In this document: positions 1-9,218 of the stretch, piece after piece | Layout: every line of letters starts with the position of its first letter | Position numbering within the stretch: the first letter of the stretch is position 1 | Source: Rhodobacter sp. | GTDB taxonomy: Bacteria > Pseudomonadota > Alphaproteobacteria > Rhodobacterales > Rhodobacteraceae | DNA: 64,000 bases | Assembly: GCA_016704435.1 (NCBI GenBank) | Contig: JADJAB010000008.1 | Coordinates: 1-64,000 of the forward strand | Direction of reading: 5' to 3' | Notes under the pieces: model-generated | Told to the model about the DNA's origin: nothing | Seen by the model: the letters and a program-made list of their open reading frames with translations, nothing else | The model's database searches: none | Translations under genes and position numbers: made by a program

Positions 1-3
1 GTC

Positions 4-323
4 ATGCGGTTCCCTCGAAATGTTAATGCAAGAATGGCATATGCCAATACGCCAATCGCGAAAGTGCCATCGAAGCTGCCGTACCTGGATCCACCACATC
101 ACCACAAGGCCCAGACCACCTGCCGAAGAGACGTGCGCGCGGCGTTGCGGCTCAGCCCGGGCGACCGGGTCCGGTATATCATCCTTGATGGCGGCGAAGT
201 GCGGCTTGCCCGCAACCGGCCCGTCGAAGGCCTCGTGGCCCTCTTGAAGAGGCTTAAGACGGGCCGGGTGGTCAGCCTGGACGAAATGGAACGCCATCGC
301 CAGGGGGCGCGGTGGACAGGTGA
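4..323 (+). pseudogene. Decayed AbrB/MazE-type antitoxin
   Basis: This is the remnant of a small DNA-binding antitoxin of the AbrB/SpoVT fold. The recognisable part starts near base 121 with RRDVRAALRLSPGDRVRYII, followed by a GEVRL strand and the acidic tail VVSLDEMERH that usually ends these proteins. The normal beginning (a short TSKGQITIP-type strand) is not seen: the bases before 121 encode unrelated sequence. The frame also runs past the expected stop, whereas a neighbouring frame would stop at about 323. It lies just upstream of a broken PIN toxin, so the two were probably one toxin-antitoxin operon. The family is fairly clear, and loss of function is likely. Confidence 0.55.
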
Positions 324-729
324 TCCGGGCTGGATACCAATGTGCTGGTCCGCTTTCTGGTGCAGGATGACCCAGAGCAGGCGGCAGCGGCCACGGCGCT
401 GATTGTGGGCCTGACCGAGACCGAACCTGGCTTTGTCTGCCGCGAGGTACTGGTGGAACTGGTCTGGGTGCTGGAACGCCTGGCATGACGCGGGCGGACG
501 TAGCCTTTGCACTGGACCGGCTTCTGGGGAGGCGCGCGAGTTGGTTATCGAGGCCGCAGATCGCGCCGCCATCGCCGCCGACCGCTTCCGCAAGGGCGGT
601 GCGGGGTTCTCCGACCAGATGGTGGCGCTTGCCGGGCAGGGCGCTGGCTGCCGCGAAACGGCAAGTTTCGACCGCAAGGCTGCGGGTATCCCGGGGATGT
701 GGCTTCTGGGGACGAATCCGGACGATTGA
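312..729 (+). pseudogene. Frameshifted PIN-domain (VapC-like) toxin
   Basis: PIN-domain ribonuclease toxins cleave RNA using a cluster of acidic residues. Here the opening strand LDTNVLVRFLVQDDPEQ (from base 330) holds the first catalytic Asp. The middle helix, EVLVELVWVLER, is in the same frame, which stops at about 485. The next helix, MTRADVAFALDRLL, is in a second frame, and the C-terminal part with FSDQMVALA and ETASFDRKA is in a third frame ending at 729. At least two frameshifts are therefore needed and there is no clean start codon. The order antitoxin then toxin matches a VapBC-like pair. It is probably not functional unless the frameshifts are sequencing errors. Confidence 0.6.
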
Positions 730-795
730 CGAGGCGCCTGGCAGGGGATTTTGCCATATCCCCTTTCCACAAATCCTGTTCAACACAACACCCAT

Positions 796-877
796 GATAA
801 GCCGGACTTATCGTGAGTATTGGACTGTAAGAGATAGGGCTTAGGTGCTGCGCAAAAATCGCCGATAATGCGCAGCA
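796..877. promoter_or_regulatory. Two inverted repeats upstream of the HTH pseudogene
   Basis: Two short inverted repeats lie between the toxin remnant and the next gene. GATAAG (796-801) pairs with CTTATC (807-812). TGCTGCGCA (846-854) pairs exactly with TGCGCAGCA (869-877) across a 14-base AT-richer spacer. The second repeat runs into the likely start codon at 877. The position suggests an operator or promoter element, possibly autoregulatory because the downstream product carries a helix-turn-helix. Function is inferred from position only. Confidence 0.35.
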
Positions 878-2028
878 TGAAATCACCCGCACCTACGCAG
901 ATTGACGGCTTCCGACTGAAACCGAAGGCCTTTCCGGGCCCTATGACGGGGCAGAGCCGAGATCCGTGGTTCTTGGAAGCGGCGGAAGACCCGGGCCCGC
1001 GCCCGTTTGCGCCGCGCCAGGAACGGCGGCTGTCTTCGACCCCGAGGAATGGCGCAGCGCCGAGCGCTCTGGCGGCGGATCTGGCGGCGCTGTGCCATGA
1101 TGCCGGGCGGCTGGCGGAGCGGCTGCAGGCGCAGGCCGGCGGGGCGGAACGGCTGGCCCTGCAGGAGGCGGCATCGCTCAGCTGGTGGTCGGGCGACCGG
1201 ATCGGCGCCGAACGGCTGGGGCTCTGGCTGGCGCTGCGGCTGGGCGCCACCGGCGACGATGCGCCCGGCGTGGCGCGGGCGGCCTGGGCGGCGCGGCGGT
1301 TGGCGGCGCCGCAGCTTCGGGCGGGGGGGTGGTCCGCAGCGATCGGTGGGCATCTGGGGCTGTCGGGCGACCCGAGCCGGGCGGGCGACCCGAGCCGGGC
1401 AGGCCAGGCGGGTTTGGATCATCTGGCCGCGGCCGAAAACCGATCAGAGGCGGCGGCCGATCATCTGGCCGATGCCGGCTGAGGGTCTGGAGGCGATGGC
1501 GGGGCTGTCGCCGGTCACCTATGGCTGACTGGGGTTTCATCTGTGGCGGATGGCGGACCCCGCGCCGCCGGACGGGCTGCCCACCGACCCGCGGGTGCGC
1601 GAGGTCGAAGCGGCGGTGCTGGGCGCCCGGCTGGCGGCGGGCTTCGGGGCAGGGCAGGGCCTGCTGTTCCTGCCGCTGAGCCTGACCGGGTTCTCCGCGC
1701 TGACCGCCTCCGGCCCGGCCGAGCGGCGGCTGTCGGCCTGGATCGCCGGGGCGCATCAGGCCCACGCTATCGGCTCTGCCCTGCTGAAACGGCTGTCGGA
1801 CTGGCAAGCCGCGGCAGCGCAGGCCACCGCCGATCTGTCCAGGTCGCACCCCGCCCGGCCGAGCGCCTGCCTCGCCCGCTGGCCGCTGGTCTCGGCGCCG
1901 CTGGCCGAAGCGCAAACCGCCGCCAGCCGCGCGGCGGTGCAGCGCAACCTCGATCTGCTGGTGGCGCGCGGGCTGGCGCGGAAGCCACCGGGCAGGGCAG
2001 GTACCGGGTCTGGGCGGCAGCGGTGTGA
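877..2028 (+). pseudogene. Broken HTH protein (DUF1612/HTH-like)
   Basis: The pieces make up one protein of about 380 residues. The N-terminal two thirds run in one frame from 877 to about 1475. A shift then leads into AEGLEAMAGLSPVTYG, which meets an in-frame TGA at about 1525. The same frame resumes with LGFHLWRMADP and continues through GFSALTASGPAERRLSAWIA to the helix-turn-helix SRAAVQRNLDLLVARGL. A last shift near 1985 restores the expected ending TGQGRYRVWAAAV at 2028. That C-terminal winged helix resembles the plasmid-associated DUF1612/HTH_13 family, but the family name is from memory. With two shifts and a stop it is probably dead. Confidence 0.45.
1365..1400 (+). repeat. 18-bp tandem duplication
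   Basis: The unit GGGCGACCCGAGCCGGGC occurs twice head to tail (1365-1382 and 1383-1400) inside the broken HTH gene. It adds six residues (GDPSRA twice) without shifting the frame. It looks like a replication-slippage duplication. Confidence 0.85.
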
Positions 2029-2276
2029 GGTCGACCGTCTTTGTCTGCCGCGTGCCACGCCGACTGGCAAATCGATCCGGACGGAATGACATGAAAGGCA
2101 AGGGGCGGATTTTGACTTTTCTCGGCTGCATGGGCGATCAGGCTGCACAGTCGGTCAGGCCGCCTTGTGCCGGGACTTTACCGCCAAACCAGAAAAGCTC
2201 GATCGCGCTTTTCTCTAACGCTACGCCGTGGCAAGCCGGCTTCCAACCTTCAATTCTACGGTGAGGTGCTCCAACC

Positions 2277-3182
2277 TCAGTGCAGAATTTCGCGGAAGAT
2301 CTGAGCCAATATCCCGTGCATGTTCCATGCAAACTGCGGGTCGATATCCTTTCGCCATTCAAGCCCCATGTGACGCGACAACGGTGGATCTTTGACTTCG
2401 CGATATCGCACCAGACCTGCCTTGACCTCATCTCGCACGGCGATCCACGGAAGGAATGTTCGGCCAAGACCCGCAATCATTGCCTGTTTTCGAAGGTTCG
2501 GGCCATCAATCTCATGCACGACCCGCACCTCGCATCCGATTTCGCTGGCCAGTGTCTCCACCAGATTGCGAACCGGTTTGCCTTTGCCGGGGATCATCAG
2601 TGCCTCCCCAAGCGCCTCTTCCAAAGTGATCGGAATTTCTTCACGATCCGGGTGGTTTGCCGGCATGCAGAGCAACAGGTTTTCTTGGGCAAGCCATTGG
2701 TCTTGTGGTGTTCGTTCATCAGCAACGACAATGGCAAAGTCGATTTCACCTTTCACCAGCATGTCCCGGGCCACTTGGGTAACAGTTTCGATGATGAAAT
2801 GCCCGGTATCCGGAAGGGTTTTCGCGAAGTGGATGAGCAGTTGCGGGGTCAAGGCGTTTGAAAGCGACGGCAGCGCAGCAATCCGGATTACTCGCGCGTC
2901 GGTCTTGCCCCGATCACGCAACGAGCACAACTCAACTTCTGCTCGTCTGACTTGTGCCAAGATTATCGTCGCATGATCGACAAGTAACTGCCCGCCCTCG
3001 GTCAGCGTGACGCCCTTGGCCGAGCGGCTTAGGAGCGGCGCCCCGAAATCTGCCTCAAGTTCCTTCAGATGATAGGACAACGCCGGCTGCGGCACATTGA
3101 GGCGCCGCGAGGCTTCCGAGATCGAGCCCGCGTCGACGATAGCGTGAAAATAGGTGAGTCGACGGAGGTCCAGCCATGCCAT
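2277..3182 (-). CDS. LysR-family transcriptional regulator
   Basis: This 301-residue LysR-type regulator probably controls the divergent importer and catabolic operon that begins 193 bp away. The N-terminal winged helix-turn-helix is clear (LTYFHAIVDAGSISEASRRL, then NVPQPALSYHLKELEADFG). The two-lobed effector-binding domain follows from about residue 90, with typical RIAALPSLSNALTPQLL and DFAIVVADE segments. The start chosen is the ATG at 3182, giving MAWLDLRRLTYF. The frame stays open upstream, but the family normally begins at this point. Divergent arrangement with its target is the rule for LysR proteins, and the co-inducer would be the imported compound or a breakdown intermediate. Confidence 0.85.
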   Translation of the reverse strand: MAWLDLRRLTYFHAIVDAGSISEASRRLNVPQPALSYHLKELEADFGAPLLSRSAKGVTLTEGGQLLVDHATIILAQVRRAEVELCSLRDRGKTDARVIRIAALPSLSNALTPQLLIHFAKTLPDTGHFIIETVTQVARDMLVKGEIDFAIVVADERTPQDQWLAQENLLLCMPANHPDREEIPITLEEALGEALMIPGKGKPVRNLVETLASEIGCEVRVVHEIDGPNLRKQAMIAGLGRTFLPWIAVRDEVKAGLVRYREVKDPPLSRHMGLEWRKDIDPQFAWNMHGILAQIFREILH

Positions 3183-3375
3183 GCCAGACCATACAGGAAG
3201 TTGATAGGTCAGAGAAGTATTCTGTATTGGGATGGTTCTGCCCAGGCTGGTAGCGTTGTGGTCGGGAGTCGGTTGCCTGATACGCGGCACCGCAGAGGTT
3301 TGTTTCGCAGTCGAAATGCGCTGAATCTGGGTGGCACTTTGCCAACCCACTGGCGCCTCTATGGGAGAGAGAAAA
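3183..3375. promoter_or_regulatory. Divergent promoter region, LysR / catabolic operon
   Basis: This 193-bp non-coding gap separates the LysR gene from the importer operon and must hold both promoters. An imperfect dyad, CAGAGAAGTATTCTG (3210-3224), lies close to the LysR start and is AT-richer than its surroundings. It could be part of a LysR binding site, but this is a weak visual match. The purine-rich GGGAGAGAGA just before 3376 is the ribosome-binding site of the downstream gene. Confidence 0.35.
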
Positions 3376-4893
3376 ATGCAAAGACGACAGTTCGGAATGC
3401 TTATGTGTGGAGTCGCGATATGCGCAAGCCTGTCCGGCGCCGCAGTCGCGGAAGATGACGACCACGCGATCACCATCGTTACGCCTTTGGCCTTTGACAA
3501 TATCGACAGCTGCAACTCTTCTTCGGAGGTCGGCTTGGTCGTCCGCGAAAACGTGGTCGAGGCGTTGACCCACCTTAACGACCAGACCGGGGCGCCCGAA
3601 CCGCGTCTGGCGCTGTCGTGGGAGCAGACCGAACCCACTGTCTGGCGCGTCAAGCTGCGCGCCGGGGTCAGCTTTTCCGATGGCACGCCGTTCGACGCAG
3701 CTGCGGTCGAGCGTTCCATCGAACGGATGTTCAATCCGCAACTCGATTGCCTGAACCGCGGCAAGCTGTTCGCCAATATCGTGCTGACGCCCACGGTGAT
3801 CGACGCCGAGACGATCGATATCGCCACAGAAATGCCCCAGCCTTTGATGCCGGTCTTCATGAGTTTTCTGACGATCAGGTCGCCAAAGACCGATTTCGAC
3901 GCCATGTCGAGCGCACCGATCGGAACCGGACCTTACATCGTTCCGCAGCGCAATGCCGGGGATCCGATCGTGCTGGAACGCCAGGACGCCTATTGGGGCG
4001 AGACGCCGGCAGTCACCAAAGCTACCTATGTGCGCCGTGACGAAAGTGCGCTGCGCGCCGCAATGGTCGAGGTTGGTGAAGCGGATATCGGCCTGGGTAT
4101 CGCAATCCAGGATGCTATCAATCCCGATACCGATTTCGGGTACCTCAACGGCGAAACCACGCGGTTGCGGTTCAGCTTCTCGGGCCCTCTGGCCGATATC
4201 CGCGTGCGCAAGGCGTTCAACCTTGCCATTGATCGCGAGGCGCTGCGCGACGGGCTGTTCAATCAGGACTTCATGATCGCCACGCAGATGTTCCTACCGC
4301 GGATCAATGGCTACAACCCCGACATGAAGCCGTGGACCTACGACCCGGCACTAGCGAAGGCCCTTCTGGATCAAGCCCGCGCCGACGGCGTCGATGTGGA
4401 CGCCGAAATCGCGGTCATCTCCCGCATCAACTTCTATGCCAATGGGCAAGAAGCCATGGAGGCGATGATCGCCATGTGGCAGGATGTCGGGCTGAACGTG
4501 ACGCTTCAGACGATGGAGCGGGCACAGTGGCTGAAACTGGTCAACAAGCCCTTCGCCGAGGACCGGCCGCCGATGGTCATTCAAGAGCAGCATGACAACA
4601 ACTCGGGCGATGCGACATTTACCATGCACTTCCGCTATCACTCGACCGGGCAGCAGTCTGAATTCAACGATCCCGAACTCGACAAGCTGATCGACGCCGC
4701 CGATGCAGCGTCGGGTGACGAGCGGGTAAAGCTGTTCCAGCAGGCGAATGCCTACTCGGCAGAGTTCGTGGTGCCCGATGTGATGATGTTCCACATGGTC
4801 AGCTATATTCGGATCGCACCGCGGCTGGACTACACGCCGGATGGTGTGACCAACACCATGATGGAACTGTCAAAGATCAAGTTCCGTCAGTGA
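3376..4893 (+). CDS. ABC importer substrate-binding protein (SBP family 5)
   Basis: This is a periplasmic binding protein of the DppA/OppA class (505 residues), the receptor of a peptide/opine/nickel-type ABC importer. An N-terminal signal peptide is visible (MQRRQFGMLMCGVAICASLS, then AAVA before the mature EDDDH). Family hallmarks follow: RLALSWEQTEPTVWRVKLRA, GVSFSDGTPFDAAAVERSIE, IGTGPYIV and the hinge region VRKAFNLAIDREALRDGLF. The ATG at 3376 is preferred because GGGAGAGAGA precedes it; an in-frame ATG at 3361 is possible. It heads an operon with two permeases, a double ATPase and catabolic enzymes, so the ligand may be a sugar acid or opine-like compound rather than a peptide. That is inference from context. 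Confidence 0.88.
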   Translation: MQRRQFGMLMCGVAICASLSGAAVAEDDDHAITIVTPLAFDNIDSCNSSSEVGLVVRENVVEALTHLNDQTGAPEPRLALSWEQTEPTVWRVKLRAGVSFSDGTPFDAAAVERSIERMFNPQLDCLNRGKLFANIVLTPTVIDAETIDIATEMPQPLMPVFMSFLTIRSPKTDFDAMSSAPIGTGPYIVPQRNAGDPIVLERQDAYWGETPAVTKATYVRRDESALRAAMVEVGEADIGLGIAIQDAINPDTDFGYLNGETTRLRFSFSGPLADIRVRKAFNLAIDREALRDGLFNQDFMIATQMFLPRINGYNPDMKPWTYDPALAKALLDQARADGVDVDAEIAVISRINFYANGQEAMEAMIAMWQDVGLNVTLQTMERAQWLKLVNKPFAEDRPPMVIQEQHDNNSGDATFTMHFRYHSTGQQSEFNDPELDKLIDAADAASGDERVKLFQQANAYSAEFVVPDVMMFHMVSYIRIAPRLDYTPDGVTNTMMELSKIKFRQ

Positions 4894-4977
4894 CCTGATC
4901 CGGCCGGGTGGCAACGCCCGGCCGCATTTCGCAAGATGCGGCGTTGAATAAGCGCCTCACTCCAGAAAGGGATCGCC

Positions 4978-5896
4978 ATGCGCGCTTACTTCCGTCAACG
5001 CACATTGCAAAGTGCGATTTCCTTGTTCGGACTTGTGGTGCTTGTCTTCTTTTTCTTGCCCGCCTGACCGGCAACCCCACCGACCTTCTTCTGCCGGTCG
5101 ATACGCCTCAGTCTGTGCGCGATGAATTCTCTGCCCGCCACGGATTTGATCGGCCGGTGATCGTGCAGTTCGGTGGGTATCTGCTGGATCTCGTGCGCTT
5201 TGACTTTGGCGAGTCGCTTCGGGACGGCCGCCCCGCGCTGAACATGGTCCTTGCGGCCTTTCCGACGACCTTGCTGCTGTCATTCTGGGCGATGCTCATT
5301 TCCTTGACGATCGCCATCGTGACGGGCTCTGTCGCGGCCTGGAGGCCCGGCGGAATGTTCGACCGTGTCGCGAGTCTGATCTCGTTGGCCAGTGCCTCAA
5401 TTCCCAATTTCTGGGTGGCCATCGTGGGGTTCTGGTCTTTTCGGTCTGGCTTCGCGTTCTGCCTACGTCGGGCACCGGGACGCCGTGGCACTGGATCCTG
5501 CCGGTGACAGTGCTGTTCATTCGCCCCTGCGGTGTGCTGACACAGGTGGTGCGCAGTTCGATGATAGCCGCTCTGGCCTCGCCCTATGTCAAGACCGCCA
5601 AGGCCCGAGGCGTGCGGCCGCGGGTCATGATCTTCGGCCACGCTTTGCGCAATGCGATGCTGCCCGTGGTTACCATTGCGGGCGATCAGGCGGCTGGAAT
5701 GATCAACGGCGCCGTGATTGCAGAAACCGTCTTCGGGTTTCCAGGCATCGGCAAGCTGATGATCGACTCCATCATGTTCCGCGATTTCGCGGTGATCCAG
5801 GCCGCGGTCATGATCACGGCGCTGGCGATCTTCGTTCTGAATATCCTGATCGACCTGATCTATGCGCTGCTTGATCCCCGTGTGAGGCATGGCTGA
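4978..5896 (+). pseudogene. DppB-type ABC permease, two frameshifts
   Basis: This is the first membrane subunit of the importer. The sequence is complete but spread over three frames. MRAYFRQRTLQSAISLFGLV starts at 4978 and must shift in the T run at 5050-5054 to continue as LARLTGNPTDLLLP. A second shift in the G run at 5426-5429 leads to LVFSVWLRVLPTSGTGTPW, and the end is good sequence, including the inner-membrane loop (YVKTAKARGV and HALRNAMLPVVTI) that contacts the ATPase. With these two corrections it would be a normal protein of about 305 residues. Both shifts lie in homopolymers, so they may be read errors. As written it is disrupted. Confidence 0.75.
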
Positions 5897-6800
5897 GATG
5901 AACCAGATTGCAACCCATCTGGCGCTGAAATCGAGCAAGCTGCGCGAAGGCTTCCTGATGCTTTGGCGCGACAAGTTCGCGTTTCTGAGCGCGCTGCTTT
6001 TGCTTGGGGTCGTCGCCATGGCGATCCTGGGCCCCTCTATTCTGCCTGACGAGGCCCTGAAGATGAACCTGCGCGGCCGCAACCTGCCGCCATTCGAATG
6101 GGAAAATGGCTGGCTTTACATTCTCGGGGCCGACAATCTGGGTCGCAGTCTGCTTGCGCGTCTGATCATCGGTAGCCGCTATACGATGATGATAGCGGGC
6201 ACTGCGGTGATGGCCTCGCTGATCCTGGGAACGGTGCTGGGCCTGATTGCCGGCTATCGCGAAGGCTGGGTCGGAACGATCATTCTGCGCGGCGCCGATA
6301 TCCTGATGTCGTTTCCTTCTCTGCTTCTGGCGCTGATCGTATCTTTTCGTGCTTTCGCCACAGGTGTCGAACGTGATCCTGGTCCTGGCTCTCAGCCGGG
6401 TTCCGGTCTACTTGCGCACCTGCCGGGCAGAGGTGCTGGAGATCCGCGAACGGCAGTTCGTGAGAGGCCTGGAAAGAAGGCTCTCATGCGCGGATCGTCT
6501 TCTTCTACATACTGCCGAATCGTGCCGACCTTGATGACCCTGGCCACGCTGGAATTCGCGGCGGTCATGCTGGCTGAAAGCTCCTCTTGTCGTGTTCTCG
6601 GGGTTCAGGCGCCAGCCGTGACCTGGGGGCTGATGGTGGCCGATGGCCGCGGCTATCTGGCGACGGCCTGGTGGCTGTCCTTCTGGCCCGGGGTGGCAAT
6701 CTCGCTGACCGCGATTTCGGCAAACCTGCTGGCCAACTGGATCCGGACAGCGACGGATCCGGCACAACGCTGGCGCCTGGAAGCGAGGAACGCAAAATGA
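5889..6800 (+). pseudogene. DppC-type ABC permease, several frameshifts
   Basis: This is the second membrane subunit, overlapping the end of the first by eight bases. The N-terminal half is intact (LRGRNLPPFEWENG, then ILGADNLGRSLLARLIIGSR, a DppC signature). In the middle, the expected sequence moves to another frame in the T run at 6344-6347 (LSPQVSNVILVLALSRVPVY), to a third frame near 6475 (SHARIVFFYILPN), and back to the original near 6525 (VPTLMTLATLEFAAVMLAES). The segment around 6580-6600 also reads poorly against the usual SSLSFLGLGVQ. The overall length is about right, so these look like small indels rather than a lost gene. The end overlaps the ATPase gene as ATGA. Confidence 0.7.
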
Positions 6801-8440
6801 GCGATCATCTTCTGGAAGTCGAAAACCTGTCGATCCGCTTCCATTCGCGCGGCAAGATTGTTGATGCGGTGAAGGGTGTTTCCTGGCATCTGGACCGGGG
6901 CGAGACTCTTGCCATTCTGGGCGAAAGCGGCTCTGGCAAGTCGGTGTCTGCGTCCGCTGTGATGGGGCTGATAGATACCCCACCGGGGGAAATCGTGTCG
7001 GGAAGCATCCGCTTTGACGGGCGCGAGATCCTCAACCTGCCTTCGCGCGCGCAGCGGGAATTGAACGGCAGTCGCATTGCAATGATCTTTCAGGACACCC
7101 TCGCCGCCCTGAATCCCGTCTACACGGTCGGGCATCAGATCAGCGAAAGCATGACGGCGCATGGCGTCCAACCCGACCAGGCACGGACCAAGGCACTGGA
7201 CCTGCTGACGCGGGTTGGCATCCCCGAACCGGAACGCCGGTATCACGACTATCCGCATCAGTTCTCGGGTGGGCAGCGTCAACGCATCATGATCGCCGCC
7301 GCCATCGCGATGGAGCCGGATGTGCTGATCGCCGATGAGCCGACCTCAGCGCTGGATGTCACCGTGCAGGCCGAGATCCTGAAACTGCTGAAATCGCTTC
7401 AGGCGGAAACCGGGATGGGCATCCTGATGATCACGCATGACCTTGGCGTTGTGGCCGCGGTGGCGGATCGCGTCGTTGTCATGCAGCAGGGCGCGGTCGT
7501 GGAGCAGGGACCGTTGGCGCAGGTGCTGGGTGCACCGAACCATCCCTACACCCGCCATCTCCTGGACGCCGTTCCCGGCCGACATGGCTACGCCGCCGCC
7601 CGCGCCGCCGCGACAGAGGTTCTGATCGAGGTCAAGGGCTTGTCAAAGTATTACGGTGTCACTGCGGGCTTGATGAAAACCCCGACCGGCCGCGAGGTCC
7701 GGGCACTGGATGATGTCAGCCTGACCCTCAACAAGGGCGAAGTGCTGGGCATCGTCGGAGAAAGTGGCTCGGGAAAATCCACGCTGGTCAATACCCTGCT
7801 TGGCTTGGTCGAGCCGACCCACGGTACGGTGCTGTATCGCGGGCAGCCGATGTTGGGCATCGACGCAAAGGCCGCCCGATCCATCACCCGACAGGTGCAG
7901 GTGGTGTTTCAGGACCCGACTGCGTCGCTTAATCCCAGAATGTCGGTTGGTCGTATCATCTCGGAACCTTGGGCGGTTCACAGAGACGTGCTTCCCAAAA
8001 GCGAATGGGCGGCACGCGTAGCGGAGCTATTGTTACAGGTGGGCCTTCTGCCCGAACATGCCGACCGCTATCCGCATCAGTTTTCAGGCGGTCAGCGGCA
8101 ACGGATCGCGATTGCCCGTGCGCTGGCGCTGAAACCTGAAGTCATCATCTGTGACGAAGCCGTTTCGGCGCTGGACGTCTCGATCCAGGCGCAGGTGATC
8201 CAGCTTTTGAAGGATCTGCGCCGGGACCATGGGCTTTCCTATCTGTTCATTGCCCACGACCTGCCGGTCGTGCGCGATTTGGCCGACCGGACCGTCGTTA
8301 TGCAAGCTGGTCGCGTCGTTGAATCGGGCCCGACCGCCCAGATATTCGAGGCGCCTCAACATCCTTACACCCAGAAACTTCTCGCATCGCGTCCGGAAGA
8401 AGAGCGGATGCGCGGCCACGTTGTGGAACCCGCAGAATGA
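6797..8440 (+). CDS. Fused DppD-DppF ABC ATPase
   Basis: This 547-residue protein joins two oligopeptide-type ATPase domains in one chain and powers the importer. The first domain (about residues 4-255) has Walker A GESGSGKS, signature FSGGQRQR and Walker B VLIADEP. The second (about 275-535) has GESGSGKS again, FSGGQRQR and VIICDEAVSALD. Each half ends with the HPYT motif typical of Dpp/Opp ATPases. The start ATG at 6797 overlaps the stop of the preceding permease, with GAGG a few bases upstream. Fused DppDF proteins are common in alphaproteobacterial importers for opines, glutathione or sugar acids. Unlike the permeases, the reading frame is intact. Confidence 0.93.
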   Translation: MSDHLLEVENLSIRFHSRGKIVDAVKGVSWHLDRGETLAILGESGSGKSVSASAVMGLIDTPPGEIVSGSIRFDGREILNLPSRAQRELNGSRIAMIFQDTLAALNPVYTVGHQISESMTAHGVQPDQARTKALDLLTRVGIPEPERRYHDYPHQFSGGQRQRIMIAAAIAMEPDVLIADEPTSALDVTVQAEILKLLKSLQAETGMGILMITHDLGVVAAVADRVVVMQQGAVVEQGPLAQVLGAPNHPYTRHLLDAVPGRHGYAAARAAATEVLIEVKGLSKYYGVTAGLMKTPTGREVRALDDVSLTLNKGEVLGIVGESGSGKSTLVNTLLGLVEPTHGTVLYRGQPMLGIDAKAARSITRQVQVVFQDPTASLNPRMSVGRIISEPWAVHRDVLPKSEWAARVAELLLQVGLLPEHADRYPHQFSGGQRQRIAIARALALKPEVIICDEAVSALDVSIQAQVIQLLKDLRRDHGLSYLFIAHDLPVVRDLADRTVVMQAGRVVESGPTAQIFEAPQHPYTQKLLASRPEEERMRGHVVEPAE

Positions 8441-9195
8441 GTCCGATATATCCAGCCCAGGAAGCCGCTGACCTGTTGATGCGGTCGCGGATTGACGGGC
8501 ATCCGCTGGCAGCGCTGCCCGACCATCTGGCACCTGATACCCTTGCACAGGCCTATGCCGTGCAGGATGCAACCTTGGAACGCCTCGGGCCCTCGGGTGG
8601 TTGGAAGGTTGCAGCTAAACCCGAAAGCGAACCCCGATGCGCGGTCATACCCGCCTGCAACTTCTATCAATCAGGGGCACTCATTCCGGTGCCAGATGCC
8701 GGTTTTGACGTCGAAGTCGAAGTTGCATTTGTCTTTGCCCGCGACCTTGTGGGCCGGGATACTCCTATGCGGCGGATGAGGTCGCAGAAGCGATCGGATC
8801 CCATACATCTTGCCATCGAACTGATTTCTTCGCGCTTCGTCGATCGCAAGAAGCTGTCACCTTTTTCACCCATTGCAGACTTGCAAAGCAATGCGGGCGT
8901 GATCCTTGGCCCGGAAATGGCCGATTGGCGCGACCTTCCGCTTGAAGCGCTGCAACTGACGCTTGATCTTGACCGTGAACGGATCGGCCTTCCGGTGAAA
9001 AACGCCTCATTTGCGGCCACCCTTCCGGTGCTGGTCTGGCTGGCCAACCACGCGGTTGCCCGCGGACACGGACTGAAGCGCGGTGATGCGGTGATTACCG
9101 GTGCCCGGATTGGTCCGGTGTCGCTGGGTGCCCGGTCCAGAATGGTCGCAAGCTGCGACGGCTTTGGCGATCTGCTGGCAGAGTTTCAACACTGA
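8437..9195 (+). CDS. 2-keto-4-pentenoate hydratase-like protein (FAH fold)
   Basis: This enzyme is related to MhpD-type hydratases and other FAH-fold proteins that hydrate or decarboxylate 2-oxo acids. It has 252 residues. Recognisable parts are GWKVAAKPESEP, the metal-binding strand DVEVEVAFVFARDL, the helix HLAIELISSRFVDR and the terminal GDAVITGARIGPVSLGA. The start overlaps the ATPase stop (ATGA), so it is translationally coupled to the importer. Residues encoded at about 8763-8808 (TPMRRMRSQKRSDP) do not fit the family, while another frame over the same bases reads YAADEVAEAIGS, which does. This suggests two compensating one-base errors. Role: likely cleavage pathway of the imported compound. 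Confidence 0.75.
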   Translation: MSPIYPAQEAADLLMRSRIDGHPLAALPDHLAPDTLAQAYAVQDATLERLGPSGGWKVAAKPESEPRCAVIPACNFYQSGALIPVPDAGFDVEVEVAFVFARDLVGRDTPMRRMRSQKRSDPIHLAIELISSRFVDRKKLSPFSPIADLQSNAGVILGPEMADWRDLPLEALQLTLDLDRERIGLPVKNASFAATLPVLVWLANHAVARGHGLKRGDAVITGARIGPVSLGARSRMVASCDGFGDLLAEFQH

Positions 9196-9218
9196 AAAGA
9201 CTTCGAAGGAGAATGAAG

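Noticed and set aside
3376..8440. Calling the importer a dipeptide or nickel transporter
   Set aside because: The family allows it, but no peptidase or nickel enzyme is nearby; the linked genes point to a carboxylic acid.
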